Below are positions 8,219 through 16,458 of a DNA stretch of 52,184 nt, one piece after another. The notes beneath the pieces were generated by a model. The model worked only from the letters and a program-made list of their open reading frames with translations. It made no database searches and had not been told where the DNA came from. The DNA is from Candidatus Kerfeldbacteria bacterium (lineage in GTDB: Bacteria; Patescibacteriota; Patescibacteriia; UBA9570), in contig JACPGK010000024.1 in assembly GCA_016182495.1 (NCBI GenBank), positions 1 to 52,184 of the forward strand, given 5' to 3'. Every line of letters starts with the position of its first letter. The stretch's first letter is position 1. Both the position numbers and the translations under genes were made by a program.

Positions 8219-9154
8219 ATGGCTGTAACCGCAGCACAATGGAATGAACGCGTCCAGCACTGGGCTGGTTCATTTTTACAATCGTGGCAGTGGGGAGATT
8301 TTCAACACGCCTACGGTCGTCGGGTACATCGTTTGCACACTGATCAGTGGTTGGTGCAATTGATTACCCATCATCTGCCAGCTGGGCGGGCGTTTCTGTT
8401 TGCACCGTATGGCCCGGTTGGTCAGCTTGATGCCACCACCACACCGCAACTCATTGATCAGCTGCAGGCCGTGGCTCAATCTGATCAAGCTATTTTTTTA
8501 CGCTACGAACGGGGTGGATCCAAACTGGGTGGGCAGCCAGCCGCCGCCATTCATCCAACTGATACCTGGGTGTTACCGTTAACCACGGCAGACCAACTCC
8601 TGGCTGGTATGAAACCAAAGTGGCGTTATAATATTAAAGTAGCCCAACGTCATAAAGTAATAGTACACAGCGAGGCTTCGGTGCAGGCAGTTGATGAATT
8701 TTATCGTTTGGCTAGTAGCACAGCGCAACGGCAACAGATTAGTCTGCATCCTAAAAGTTACTATCAACTCATGATTGATCAATTAGGTAAGGCGGGCATG
8801 GCCACAGTGTATTTGGCCAAACAGCAGGAGCATGTTATTGCCGCTGCCATTATGGTATTGTTTGGGCACACTATGACCTATCTGCACGGTGGTTCTGATT
8901 ATGCTTATCATCACGCCATGGCTCCACACCTACTGCATTGGCAGGCGATGCAAGATGCTCGGCAGCGTGGTTTACGCTACTATGATTTTTTTGGCATCGC
9001 TCCGGCTAGCCAGCCGAATCATCCTTGGGCCGGTATCAGTCGTTTTAAGCAAGGTTTTGGTGGAGCCGCCCGGCAGTATGATGGTACCTATGAGTTAGTG
9101 TTTCAACCTACCTGGTACTCGGCTTACCGTTTAGTCAAACGCCTATGGACATAA
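8219..9154 (+). CDS. FemAB-like aminoacyltransferase (GNAT fold)
   Basis: The 311-aa protein resembles FemA/FemB/FemX-type transferases, which add amino acids from aminoacyl-tRNA to the lipid II stem peptide. Diagnostic stretches include WQWGDFQ near 23-29, MKPKWRYNIKVAQR near 131-144, and YYDFFGIAP with FKQGFGG near the end. A role in peptidoglycan bridge formation is inferred from the family. The neighbouring sugar nucleotidyltransferase, YvcK-like and LCP genes also point to the envelope. It starts 12 bases after ruvA without a clear ribosome-binding site and overlaps the next gene by 10 bases. Confidence 0.75.
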   Translation: MAVTAAQWNERVQHWAGSFLQSWQWGDFQHAYGRRVHRLHTDQWLVQLITHHLPAGRAFLFAPYGPVGQLDATTTPQLIDQLQAVAQSDQAIFLRYERGGSKLGGQPAAAIHPTDTWVLPLTTADQLLAGMKPKWRYNIKVAQRHKVIVHSEASVQAVDEFYRLASSTAQRQQISLHPKSYYQLMIDQLGKAGMATVYLAKQQEHVIAAAIMVLFGHTMTYLHGGSDYAYHHAMAPHLLHWQAMQDARQRGLRYYDFFGIAPASQPNHPWAGISRFKQGFGGAARQYDGTYELVFQPTWYSAYRLVKRLWT

Positions 9155-9864
9155 TTATTGCCGCGGCCGGTAAAGGCACTCGTTTACGCGGCTGGCAACC
9201 AGATATTCCCAAACACATTATTCCCATTGCTGGGCGTCCATTTTTATACTATCTACTTGATGCGGTAGTGGCGGCCCAATTTCATCGCATTATCGTAGTG
9301 GGTGGTTATCACTTTGAAAAATTACAGCAAGCCATCGATCAGTATCACAGCGAGGCTACCATTATTATGGTGAATCAGTTTACAACGCTGGGTGAGCAAA
9401 ACTATGGCACCGCCTGCCCACTGCTGGCTGCCAAAACACTCATTCAAGGTGATCGTTTTGTGTATACCATGGGCGATCAACTGCTCGCCACTGAGGATTT
9501 ACAAACCATGCAAATGTCTACGCGTGAAATGTTGCTCGCTACCTATGAACATGCTGAACCGCAGCGCTTTGGAGTGGTGGAAGTTACGGCCGATCACCTG
9601 GTGCGTCGTATTATTGAAAAACCAAGTCAGCCTTCCAGTCAACTTGTCAACGTGGGCTTGTATACTTTAACGAAAGCGATCTTTCCGATTTTGCAACAAC
9701 TGCCTTCATCTCGTCGGGGTGAGTTTGAAATTACCGATGCTTTAAATCAGTTGGCTGAACATCAACCTATTCAAGCTGTGCCGTTACAAGGCCAGTGGCT
9801 TGACTTAGGCCGTCCAGAAGATATTCTGGCTTTAGAACAATTTTTAACAACAGCGCAATTATGA
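9145..9864 (+). CDS. Sugar-phosphate nucleotidyltransferase
   Basis: The 239-aa protein carries the nucleotide-sugar pyrophosphorylase signature AAAGKGTRL (residues 6-14) followed by PKHIIPIAGRPFL (22-34), and a MGDQLL segment at the metal site near residue 109. Such enzymes join a sugar 1-phosphate to UMP, dTMP or GMP. It is shorter than GlmU and lacks a left-handed beta-helix acetyltransferase domain. The exact sugar is unknown. The gene overlaps femAB-like upstream (10 bases) and the YvcK-like gene downstream (ATGA), so all three are probably co-translated. Confidence 0.8.
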   Translation: MDIIIAAAGKGTRLRGWQPDIPKHIIPIAGRPFLYYLLDAVVAAQFHRIIVVGGYHFEKLQQAIDQYHSEATIIMVNQFTTLGEQNYGTACPLLAAKTLIQGDRFVYTMGDQLLATEDLQTMQMSTREMLLATYEHAEPQRFGVVEVTADHLVRRIIEKPSQPSSQLVNVGLYTLTKAIFPILQQLPSSRRGEFEITDALNQLAEHQPIQAVPLQGQWLDLGRPEDILALEQFLTTAQL

Positions 9865-10784
9865 AACGGGTCGTCACCATCGGTGGAGGTTCAGGACAAT
9901 CTACCCTACTACGCCATTTAAAAACCTATCCGCTGAATATTACGGCGGTTGTTTCGATGGTTGACGATGGCGCTTCCACTGGACAATTACGTCGCGATTA
10001 CCAACTGCCGCCCTTGGGAGATGTGCGCCGTTGTGTAGTGGCTTTGGCTCAAGCCCAGCCGCACTGGCAAACTCTGCTGGAGCATCGTTTTGAGGTTGGT
10101 GCTTTAGCTGGCCACCCAGTTGGCAACATTATATTAGCCGGATTAATTCAAACTAGCGGCGGAATCATGCCAGCTGTACGCTACGTTAGTGATTGGCTTG
10201 ATACTAAAGGCCGAGTGTTACCAGTCACACTGGCCAATACTACTTTAGTAGCCACACTCACCAATGGCACAGTGATTCGTGGTGAAACCAATATCGATCG
10301 ACCGCAACACGATGCCACTATTCCCATCGCCAACCTGGCGCTTGATCCGGCAGTACCAGCCAACCCAGCAGTGCTTGATGCTATTGTTCAAGCCGACCTG
10401 ATTGTTTTAACGATCGGAGATTTGTTTACTAGTTTGCTTCCTAATCTATTAGTGACTGGCATTGCTCAAGCCATTGCCACAGCGTCAGCGCAATTGGTGT
10501 ACACATGTAATCGCACAACCAAGTGGGGTGAAACCAATCGGTTTAGTGTGCTCGACTATATTACTACCTTGGAGCGGTATTTAGGTGGTCGCCGGCTGGA
10601 TCAAGTAATTGTGAATACCACGCCTAGCCGATCAACTGATCAAATTCAGGCAGTGGCTTACGATCAAGCCGCTGTGCTAGCACATGGCATTGCCGTAACA
10701 GCGGTTGATTTAGCCGCCGCCGATGGTTGGTTGATTGCTGGTGATAAATTAGCTGCTGAAATTTATACGCTATGCGAACAGTAA
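9861..10784 (+). CDS. YvcK/CofD-like protein (gluconeogenesis factor family)
   Basis: The 307-aa protein starts with the phosphate-binding motif IGGGSGQSTLL and then VSMVDDGASTGQLRRDY, both typical of the YvcK branch of the CofD-like superfamily. YvcK binds UDP-sugars and is needed for normal cell-wall synthesis on gluconeogenic carbon sources in Firmicutes. A coenzyme-F420 (CofD) role is unlikely because no F420 genes are near. Location directly behind a sugar nucleotidyltransferase fits a UDP-sugar-sensing role, which is inference. Confidence 0.8.
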   Translation: MKRVVTIGGGSGQSTLLRHLKTYPLNITAVVSMVDDGASTGQLRRDYQLPPLGDVRRCVVALAQAQPHWQTLLEHRFEVGALAGHPVGNIILAGLIQTSGGIMPAVRYVSDWLDTKGRVLPVTLANTTLVATLTNGTVIRGETNIDRPQHDATIPIANLALDPAVPANPAVLDAIVQADLIVLTIGDLFTSLLPNLLVTGIAQAIATASAQLVYTCNRTTKWGETNRFSVLDYITTLERYLGGRRLDQVIVNTTPSRSTDQIQAVAYDQAAVLAHGIAVTAVDLAAADGWLIAGDKLAAEIYTLCEQ

Positions 10785-11344
10785 TATTTGATTTGGATTA
10801 TACGTTATTAGATACCGCTCAATTTAAGCAGGCCCTAGCAGCCAGCGTTGAATTGAGCTTGAGTGATTGGACCACCGCCTATGATAATTTTGTGCGAGAT
10901 GTTGGACAGTTTGAACCAGAGGCTTTTTTACGGGGAGTCAGTCCCCAGCAACGCCGTCAGTTTGATGCCGTTGTGACCAGAACTAAAGCCTATCTCTACC
11001 CCGATAGCTGGTTGTTTTTACATCAGGCGGTGCAGGCTGGTTATCGCGTAGTAGTGGTAACATTTGGTCAGGCTATTTGGCAACAGCGTAAACTGACGGC
11101 CATTGCTTTTCCGTCACCCATCACCACTCTAGTCACCGCTACCAGTAAACTTATTACCCTTGCCGACTACGTTGAATCTGGTACTGTGATAGTTGATGAT
11201 CGGGCAGATGAACTGGATGCTATTGGTCGAGCGTTTCCAGACACCATTCGCTATTGGATACGCCGTCATAACGGTAAATATCGGAATACTGTACCAAGCC
11301 TGCCACATCAAGCGGTAAAAAATTTAACAGACATTAAGCTTTAA
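10772..11344 (+). CDS. HAD-superfamily hydrolase
   Basis: The 190-aa protein has the HAD motif I aspartates in VIFDLDYTLLDTA (residues 4-16), motif II threonine in VVVVTFG near residue 92, and the acidic motif IV VIVDDRADE near 140-148. It is probably a small phosphatase or phosphotransferase. The cap region (about 20-75) is alpha-helical. Substrate is not evident. Its start overlaps the YvcK-like gene by 13 bases. Confidence 0.75.
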   Translation: MRTVIFDLDYTLLDTAQFKQALAASVELSLSDWTTAYDNFVRDVGQFEPEAFLRGVSPQQRRQFDAVVTRTKAYLYPDSWLFLHQAVQAGYRVVVVTFGQAIWQQRKLTAIAFPSPITTLVTATSKLITLADYVESGTVIVDDRADELDAIGRAFPDTIRYWIRRHNGKYRNTVPSLPHQAVKNLTDIKL

Positions 11345-11356
11345 AACAATATCACT

Positions 11357-11635
11357 ATGTCATTCGAAACTATCACAGCCGGGGGTCAACACTATGTTCG
11401 ATACGATCCTTTGTATGGTAAAACCATTTACATTACCAAAGAGTTAGAAAAACCCGAACATCGTCAAAATTTACACGAGCATTTAGCTGGCTTGGGCGAA
11501 GAATGGTTCAGACATCATATTGGCGAACGCGGCGATAAGCACTGGCGTTGGGATTTTGATCGTCAATTTTATGAAATGCTATGGCGTGATGGTACCCAGA
11601 AAGCCGTGTTGGTACATCGTTCCCCAGATTCCTGA
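11357..11635 (+). CDS. Small protein of unknown function (92 aa)
   Basis: I do not recognise this protein. It is soluble, with no membrane segment and no cysteine, and is rich in aromatic and charged residues (EEWFRHHIGERGDKHWRW near 48-65). It lies between the HAD gene and xseA, and its TGA stop overlaps the xseA ATG (TGATG), which strongly suggests a translated gene coupled to xseA. Confidence 0.65.
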   Translation: MSFETITAGGQHYVRYDPLYGKTIYITKELEKPEHRQNLHEHLAGLGEEWFRHHIGERGDKHWRWDFDRQFYEMLWRDGTQKAVLVHRSPDS

Positions 11636-12804
11636 TGAGCATGCAAGTCTACTCGGTTTCTGAATTTGTTAAAGGTATTAATGAATTACTATCAGGTATT
11701 CCGGTGTGTGTACAAGGTGAAGTTAGTAATTTTCATATCACTCAAAACCGATTCGTGTGGTTTGATTTGAAAGATGATAAAAGCTATGTGAGTTGTTTTT
11801 TATTAGCCTTTCAATTGCAGCAGCCCTTGGCCGACGGCGAAGAAATCCAAGTGTTTGGTTACCCAGCCTTATTCAGCAAGTCGGGTCGCTTCCATGTGCG
11901 GGTTAATAAAATTCAATTGGTGGGAGCCGGCAATCTCAAACAGCAGTTCGAATTATTAAAGGCTCAACTCACCAAAGAAGGTTTATTTGATGATCAGCGT
12001 AAGCGACCATTACCACGCTTTCCAACCCAGCTGGGTTTAGTCACTTCGGTTGATGCCGCGGCCTATAGCGATGTCTTGCGCATTTTGCGTAATCGTTGGG
12101 CTGGCTTAGAGATCAAAGTATTTCCAGTGCAAGTGCAAGGGGCTCACGCTGTAACATCAATAGTCGCAGCGTTGCAGTATATTAATCGGGCGTATGCTAA
12201 GCGTTTAGACACCGTTATTCTCACGCGGGGTGGTGGATCACTGGAAGATTTACAAGCCTTTAACGATGAAACCGTGGTCCGAGCCATTTTTGCTTTAAAA
12301 GTTCCTTGTATTGCCGCCATTGGTCACGAACGCGATGTTACTCTCGCTGAATATGTCGCCGATGTACGTGCTTCAACTCCATCCAACGCCGCTGAACTAG
12401 CCGTACCAGATAAACGCGATGTCACCTATCAAATAAAAGTATTGGTTCAGCAACAACAGCGAGCCCTTGATGATTTAGTAATACAACAGCATGATCGTAT
12501 TACCAATGCTTTAACTATGCTAAATGATCAGATGGCTCACTATCACAGTGCAACACAAGCCGTGCAGCAAGCTTTTTTACTGCAAGCCAATGCTTGGGAA
12601 CAATCGGTTCATACTTGGCAACAAGATGTAGCACATCAACTACAATTATTACGGTCATATCATCCTCATGGTGTGCTGCAGCGTGGGTATTCTATCACTA
12701 CTGCGGCTGATGGTTCACTGATTACTACCGCCCAGCAAGTTGCGAGCGGCGATACTATTACTACTGTGGTGCGGGATGGGAAAATTAAGTCGGAAGTGGT
12801 ATGA
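11635..12804 (+). CDS. xseA: Exodeoxyribonuclease VII large subunit
   Basis: The 389-aa protein is the catalytic subunit of exonuclease VII, which degrades single-stranded DNA into oligonucleotides. An N-terminal OB-fold (VQGEVSNFHIT, residues about 24-34) is followed by the catalytic core with TRGGGSLEDLQAFND (near 199-213), AAIGHERDVTLAE and DVRASTPSNAAE. A helical stretch of about 90 residues and a short C-terminal HGVLQRGYSI segment complete the family architecture. It is coupled to the small unknown gene upstream and precedes xseB by 14 bases. Confidence 0.93.
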   Translation: MSMQVYSVSEFVKGINELLSGIPVCVQGEVSNFHITQNRFVWFDLKDDKSYVSCFLLAFQLQQPLADGEEIQVFGYPALFSKSGRFHVRVNKIQLVGAGNLKQQFELLKAQLTKEGLFDDQRKRPLPRFPTQLGLVTSVDAAAYSDVLRILRNRWAGLEIKVFPVQVQGAHAVTSIVAALQYINRAYAKRLDTVILTRGGGSLEDLQAFNDETVVRAIFALKVPCIAAIGHERDVTLAEYVADVRASTPSNAAELAVPDKRDVTYQIKVLVQQQQRALDDLVIQQHDRITNALTMLNDQMAHYHSATQAVQQAFLLQANAWEQSVHTWQQDVAHQLQLLRSYHPHGVLQRGYSITTAADGSLITTAQQVASGDTITTVVRDGKIKSEVV

Positions 12805-12818
12805 TGGGTATATAAATT

Positions 12819-13058
12819 ATGCCAAAAAAATCAGCTAAGGTAGTCAATGATTTTCAAGAACAGTTTAGCGCCCTGGAAAAAATCACCAGCGATTTTGAAG
12901 CTGGTAAATACGATTTAGCGACTGGTTTAAAAAAATTTGAAGAAGGATTACAGCTAGCCCAAGCCCTGAAGCAGCATTTAACTGACGTGGAGAACAACAT
13001 TGCAGTGATCAAAGGTAAGTATCATGAGCTTACACCAGAAACCGATCGTTCTACCTAA
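12819..13058 (+). CDS. xseB: Exodeoxyribonuclease VII small subunit
   Basis: The 79-aa protein is the helical small subunit that multimerises along the XseA coiled-coil. FEAGKYDLATGLKKFEEGLQ lies near 27-46 and matches the family core. It directly follows xseA. Its end overlaps the LCP gene by 35 bases in another frame. Confidence 0.88.
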   Translation: MPKKSAKVVNDFQEQFSALEKITSDFEAGKYDLATGLKKFEEGLQLAQALKQHLTDVENNIAVIKGKYHELTPETDRST

Positions 13059-13914
13059 GGTTGCGTCACCTTCACCTGCTCCAGTTGGCTTACGTTACCG
13101 CTGGCGACGCTGGCTGCGCCGCTGTCTAGTAGTGGTGTTGGTAGTATTGATTATTACTCCAATGATCATGTACGTTAGCACTCCGCGCTACTATCGTATT
13201 TTAGTCATTGGGTCTGATCAGCGGGCGAATGAACCAGCCCGGTCCGATGTATTGATGGTGATAGCGATTCCAAAATCACGATCGGATCAACTCACCATGG
13301 TATCGATTCCACGTGATACAAAAATTGAGCACCCTGAAAAAGGTTTACAAAAAATTACCCATTTTTATGCCATGTGGGATGATCATACCGATCGGTTAGG
13401 CAACCGAGCGCTCACCCAGCAAGTGGTAGAAGAGCTGCTTGATGTGAATATTCATGCCACCATCGAAGTAACCTTTACTAGTTTTACCGATATTGTTAAT
13501 GCCCTAGGTGGGGTAGATACCAGTCAGGGTCATCTCACCGGTGAAGCGGCTCAAGAATTGGTACATAATCGGTTTAACAAACCGAATGGAGATTTTGGTC
13601 GAGCCAAGGCCGAGCGCGAGGTGTTACGTAATCTGTTGAGTCGTGTACGTCAACCCACTAATCTGCAAAAAATGTACACCTATTTACAAACTAGTCCGCA
13701 TGCTCGCCTGACTGGTTCTACCACAACAGCTGGTTGGTTCGCTTTAGCCTATCTTATCGGTCATCGTGGCAATGTCAGTTTAGGTGAAACCAATGAAATA
13801 GTATTGCCCGGTGTAGGCCAAAAATTGTACACTCCCGATTTTGGCAAAGAGTTGTACTATTGGGTGCTGGATGATAATGCTACTGCCAGCCTGGTGAATG
13901 AATTTGTTCGTTAA
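13024..13914 (+). CDS. LytR-CpsA-Psr (LCP) family membrane protein
   Basis: The 296-aa protein has a basic cytoplasmic tail, one membrane anchor (about residues 30-51) and an extracytoplasmic LCP domain. Key features are VIGSDQR near 61-67, RSDVLMV near 73-79, SIPRDT near 94-99 and GDFGRAKAEREVL near 188-200, which hold the pyrophosphate and arginine residues of the family. LCP enzymes attach polymers from polyprenyl-pyrophosphate carriers to the cell wall or to proteins. The domain is compact. The start inside xseB is the only ATG that leaves the full anchor. Confidence 0.85.
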   Translation: MSLHQKPIVLPKVASPSPAPVGLRYRWRRWLRRCLVVVLVVLIITPMIMYVSTPRYYRILVIGSDQRANEPARSDVLMVIAIPKSRSDQLTMVSIPRDTKIEHPEKGLQKITHFYAMWDDHTDRLGNRALTQQVVEELLDVNIHATIEVTFTSFTDIVNALGGVDTSQGHLTGEAAQELVHNRFNKPNGDFGRAKAEREVLRNLLSRVRQPTNLQKMYTYLQTSPHARLTGSTTTAGWFALAYLIGHRGNVSLGETNEIVLPGVGQKLYTPDFGKELYYWVLDDNATASLVNEFVR

Positions 13915-13916
13915 CT

Positions 13917-14672
13917 ATGTTTAAGGCCTCACCATTCAAGTTACGCATGTACGAAGTGTGCCCACAGCAGTATAAATTTACTTATCTCGATCAATTAGCG
14001 GCCGATTATCGGCGACCCAAACCGTATCTCACCATGGGAGCGCACGTCCACTATACTTTAAAAGATTTTTACGAACGACTCGAACCGACCCAACGTACCT
14101 GGCCGGCGTTGGAACAATTACTGCGTCAGCGTTGGCGCGAAAACCGTCGTGGGTTTAAGGATGCTAGTGATGAACAACGGTGGGGGATGAAAGCCTTACA
14201 AATGTTGAAGTTATTTATACTCAAAAATGACGTTACTACTACCCCAGCCATGCTCGAAGATTATTACGATATGCTCCTAACCGATCAACTGAAAGTGTTG
14301 GGCAGAATTGATCGAGTCGATCACGATGCGGCTGGCTTACATGTGATTGATTACAAAACCGGACAATTTGACGAAGCCGAGGTGTCCGATTTGCAATTAA
14401 TTACCTATGCCATGATTGTGCATGCCCGCACCCATCAACCAGTGTATCGGGCGTCGTATTTATTTTTAGCCACCAATCAGTGGTATAGTATTGATGTCAC
14501 GGAAGATTTATATCAGGCCGCGGCTGATGAAATTTTGGAACGGGTAGAAAAAATTATCCAGGATAACAGCTTTCAGCCCACTCCCAATCGTTATTGTCGG
14601 CACTGTGATTTTATTGATATTTGTCCGCGCTCGGCCGAAATTAAAACTAAATTAACCAACCATGAATTCTAG
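13917..14672 (+). CDS. RecB/Cas4-like PD-(D/E)XK nuclease with Fe-S cysteines
   Basis: The 251-aa protein has the PD-(D/E)XK core: D132 in GRIDRVD, then D145 and K147 in VIDYKTG, and Q160 with Y164 in the QLITYA motif. Four cysteines (C15, then C227, C230 and C236 in YCRHCDFIDIC) are placed as in AddB and Cas4, where they hold a 4Fe-4S cluster closing the nuclease domain. No helicase or cas genes are adjacent, so a CRISPR role is not supported. The gene follows LCP by 2 bases and overlaps an exonuclease-WYL gene, suggesting DNA repair. Confidence 0.85.
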   Translation: MFKASPFKLRMYEVCPQQYKFTYLDQLAADYRRPKPYLTMGAHVHYTLKDFYERLEPTQRTWPALEQLLRQRWRENRRGFKDASDEQRWGMKALQMLKLFILKNDVTTTPAMLEDYYDMLLTDQLKVLGRIDRVDHDAAGLHVIDYKTGQFDEAEVSDLQLITYAMIVHARTHQPVYRASYLFLATNQWYSIDVTEDLYQAAADEILERVEKIIQDNSFQPTPNRYCRHCDFIDICPRSAEIKTKLTNHEF

Positions 14673-15444
14673 CATTGTTTACGATGTTGAAACCCAACGG
14701 ACTTTTGCCGAAGTGGGTGATCGCATAGACCAATTACGGGTATCATTTTTGGGCTTGTATGCTTATTCACAGGATAAATTTTTTAGTTTTTTTGAGCGTG
14801 ATTTATCAAAATTAGAAACTATCCTACAACGCGAACGGCCAACTATTATTGGATTCAACAGCATCAGTTTTGATAATCGTGTAGTGCAACCATATTTTCA
14901 AAATCTGGCCATAGCTGATTTACCGCAAGTTGATATTCTACATGATATTCATCGCACCCTTGGCTTCCGGCTTAAATTAGAAAGTGTCGCCCAGGCTACT
15001 CTTGGCGAAGGGAAATCTGGCACCGGGTTAGATGCCATTCGTTATTTCCGCGAGGGTGACTGGAAAAATTTAGCCAGGTATTGTTTAGATGACGTTCGGA
15101 TTACGCGCGATTTGTATAATTATGGCTGTGCCCATGGTTTTATTTTGTTTATGAGCGGCGGTTTGAGTCAACGTATTCCAGTACGTTGGAGCACACAACC
15201 TACCATTACCGAACGGCTAACTCAAGCGCTCCAGCAACATGTTAGTATCCAATTACAGTATATTCAGCTTACTGATACTAGTCGCACCGTTACCACCAGT
15301 ATGATTGATGTGTATAGTATCAGTGACAAACATATTGAAGTATTTTGCCACACGCGCAATACCCGCTGGCGCTATGATATTGAGCGCATTATTAGTGTTA
15401 CTCCCACTGGTCATGGTTTTTCCTATCAGGCTACGTTATTATAG
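14662..15444 (+). CDS. RNase H-fold 3'-5' exonuclease fused to a WYL-like domain
   Basis: Residues 1-160 form a DEDD-type exonuclease domain like YprB: DVET at 8-11, FNSISFDN at 65-72, DILHDIHR at 91-98 and CLDDVRITRD at 141-150. Residues about 190-255 look like a WYL domain, with a beta-rich IQLQYIQL start, a VFCHTR strand and the closing RWRYDIERI motif. WYL domains often bind nucleotides or single-stranded DNA and regulate repair or defence. The fusion and the nuclease gene that overlaps its start suggest a DNA-end-processing pair. The WYL call is less certain than the exonuclease call. Confidence 0.7.
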   Translation: MNSSIVYDVETQRTFAEVGDRIDQLRVSFLGLYAYSQDKFFSFFERDLSKLETILQRERPTIIGFNSISFDNRVVQPYFQNLAIADLPQVDILHDIHRTLGFRLKLESVAQATLGEGKSGTGLDAIRYFREGDWKNLARYCLDDVRITRDLYNYGCAHGFILFMSGGLSQRIPVRWSTQPTITERLTQALQQHVSIQLQYIQLTDTSRTVTTSMIDVYSISDKHIEVFCHTRNTRWRYDIERIISVTPTGHGFSYQATLL

Positions 15445-15454
15445 TGATTGCTGT

Positions 15455-15736
15455 TTATAGCAGCGCCATCATTTGACTGGCCAGGCGTAAACGTTGGGTG
15501 AGTGATCGTCGTAAAGTTGTGGTTGGTTCGGTATTAACAGTTGGTACAGCTTGGCCATGTACATAACTGTGCACAAGCCGAATACTTGGACCAAACAATT
15601 CAATCAGCACACGTTCAGGCAGTTGTTTAAACTGTCCAATAGTGGCAATCCCTAACGATCGTAATACCCGAGCCGTTCTACGACCAATGCCCGGTAATAA
15701 TTCTATGGGAACAGTACTGTGAGTTGAAAATGACAT
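15455..15736 (-). CDS. Stand-alone helix-hairpin-helix protein resembling a Y-family polymerase thumb
   Basis: The 93-aa protein reads like residues in the thumb of DinB/ImuB-type polymerases: LLPGIGRRTARVLRSLGI (13-30), ATIGQFKQLP (31-40), then ELFGP and a GQAVP turn. The palm and fingers with the catalytic aspartates are absent, and no polymerase sequence lies upstream. It begins 3 bases after the lexA stop, so it is co-transcribed with lexA. It may be a DNA-binding accessory made on damage or a decayed dinB remnant; the intact frame and tight coupling favour a real gene. Confidence 0.65.
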   Translation of the reverse strand: MSFSTHSTVPIELLPGIGRRTARVLRSLGIATIGQFKQLPERVLIELFGPSIRLVHSYVHGQAVPTVNTEPTTTLRRSLTQRLRLASQMMALL

Positions 15737-15739
15737 ACC

Positions 15740-16384
15740 TTAGACGTTATTAAATTGTCGAATAATGCCCAATACTTTGCCTTGAATAATCACATGACGT
15801 ACCCGAATCGGTTTGTACTGTGGATTACGCGGTTGCAGGCGAATATAATTTTTTTCTTTATGAAACTCTTTTAACGTGGCACTGCCATCTTCTAGTAAAG
15901 CTACTACAATATCACCATCCATAGCGTAATCCTGTTTTTGAACTACGACATAATCACCATCGGCAATTAAACTTTCAATCATCGAATCACCTTTCACGCG
16001 CAACACATAGGCATTGTTATTATTCACTAACTGGCGTGGTACAGTCATAGTTTCTGTGCCGGTTTCAATCGCTTCAATTGGTTGACCAGCGGTAATGAGC
16101 CCAGCTACTGGTAAGGCTAAACTGCTACCAGCTAAATAAGGTTCGGCTACAGTAGATGCGATGCTATCGTTCGATAACAAGCGCATGTCACGCGCTCGAC
16201 CAAAACCACGCTGTAACATACCCAGTTGTTCCAGTTCTGATAAATGCTGATGCACGGTGGCGACTGACCGTAATTTTAATTTACGACTGATTTCTTCCAA
16301 GGTAGGGAAGTAGCCATGTTTCAGCTGAAAAGCCTTAATACAATCAAGTAATTGTTTTTTTCGTTTTGTCAGGATCGGTGTCAT
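15740..16384 (-). CDS. lexA: LexA repressor
   Basis: The 214-aa protein has an N-terminal winged helix (residues 1-70) and a C-terminal S24 peptidase fold. The self-cleavage site is A94-G95 in PVAGLI, the catalytic serine is S134 in KGDSMIE and the lysine is K172 in ATLKEF. It represses SOS genes until RecA-ssDNA triggers self-cleavage. The start is supported by a promoter (TTGACT, 17 bases, TAAAGT) whose -10 ends 6 bases before the ATG, giving a leaderless mRNA. Phased CCGAA boxes overlapping that promoter could be its own operator. Confidence 0.93.
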   Translation of the reverse strand: MTPILTKRKKQLLDCIKAFQLKHGYFPTLEEISRKLKLRSVATVHQHLSELEQLGMLQRGFGRARDMRLLSNDSIASTVAEPYLAGSSLALPVAGLITAGQPIEAIETGTETMTVPRQLVNNNNAYVLRVKGDSMIESLIADGDYVVVQKQDYAMDGDIVVALLEDGSATLKEFHKEKNYIRLQPRNPQYKPIRVRHVIIQGKVLGIIRQFNNV

Positions 16385-16390
16385 GCAGCA

Positions 16391-16435
16391 ACTTTAACCG
16401 AATAAAAACCGAAAGTCAATTCGGCCTGTGGATAA
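16391..16435 (-). promoter_or_regulatory. lexA promoter with phased CCGAA boxes and a DnaA box
   Basis: The minus strand has -35 TTGACT (16414-16419) and -10 TAAAGT (16391-16396), 17 bases apart. CCGAA occurs at 16398-16402 and 16409-16413, and its inverse TTCGG at 16420-16424. The three boxes are exactly 11 bases apart, so they lie on one face of the helix. A perfect DnaA box (TTATCCACA on the minus strand) is at 16427-16435, just upstream of the -35. A palindrome GTACTAGTAC is further upstream at 16440-16449. Confidence 0.55.
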
Positions 16436-16458
16436 CATCGTACTAGTACTCAATCTGG

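Noticed and set aside
9861-10784. Coenzyme F420 biosynthesis enzyme CofD
   Set aside because: The sequence fits the YvcK branch better, and no F420 pathway genes are near.
13917-14672. CRISPR-associated Cas4
   Set aside because: The nuclease fold and cysteines are Cas4-like, but there are no other cas genes and no repeat array in the window.
15442-15460. Bidirectional terminator between the convergent exonuclease-WYL and HhH genes
   Set aside because: Only a 4-base GCTG/CAGC pair is present with no T-run on either strand.
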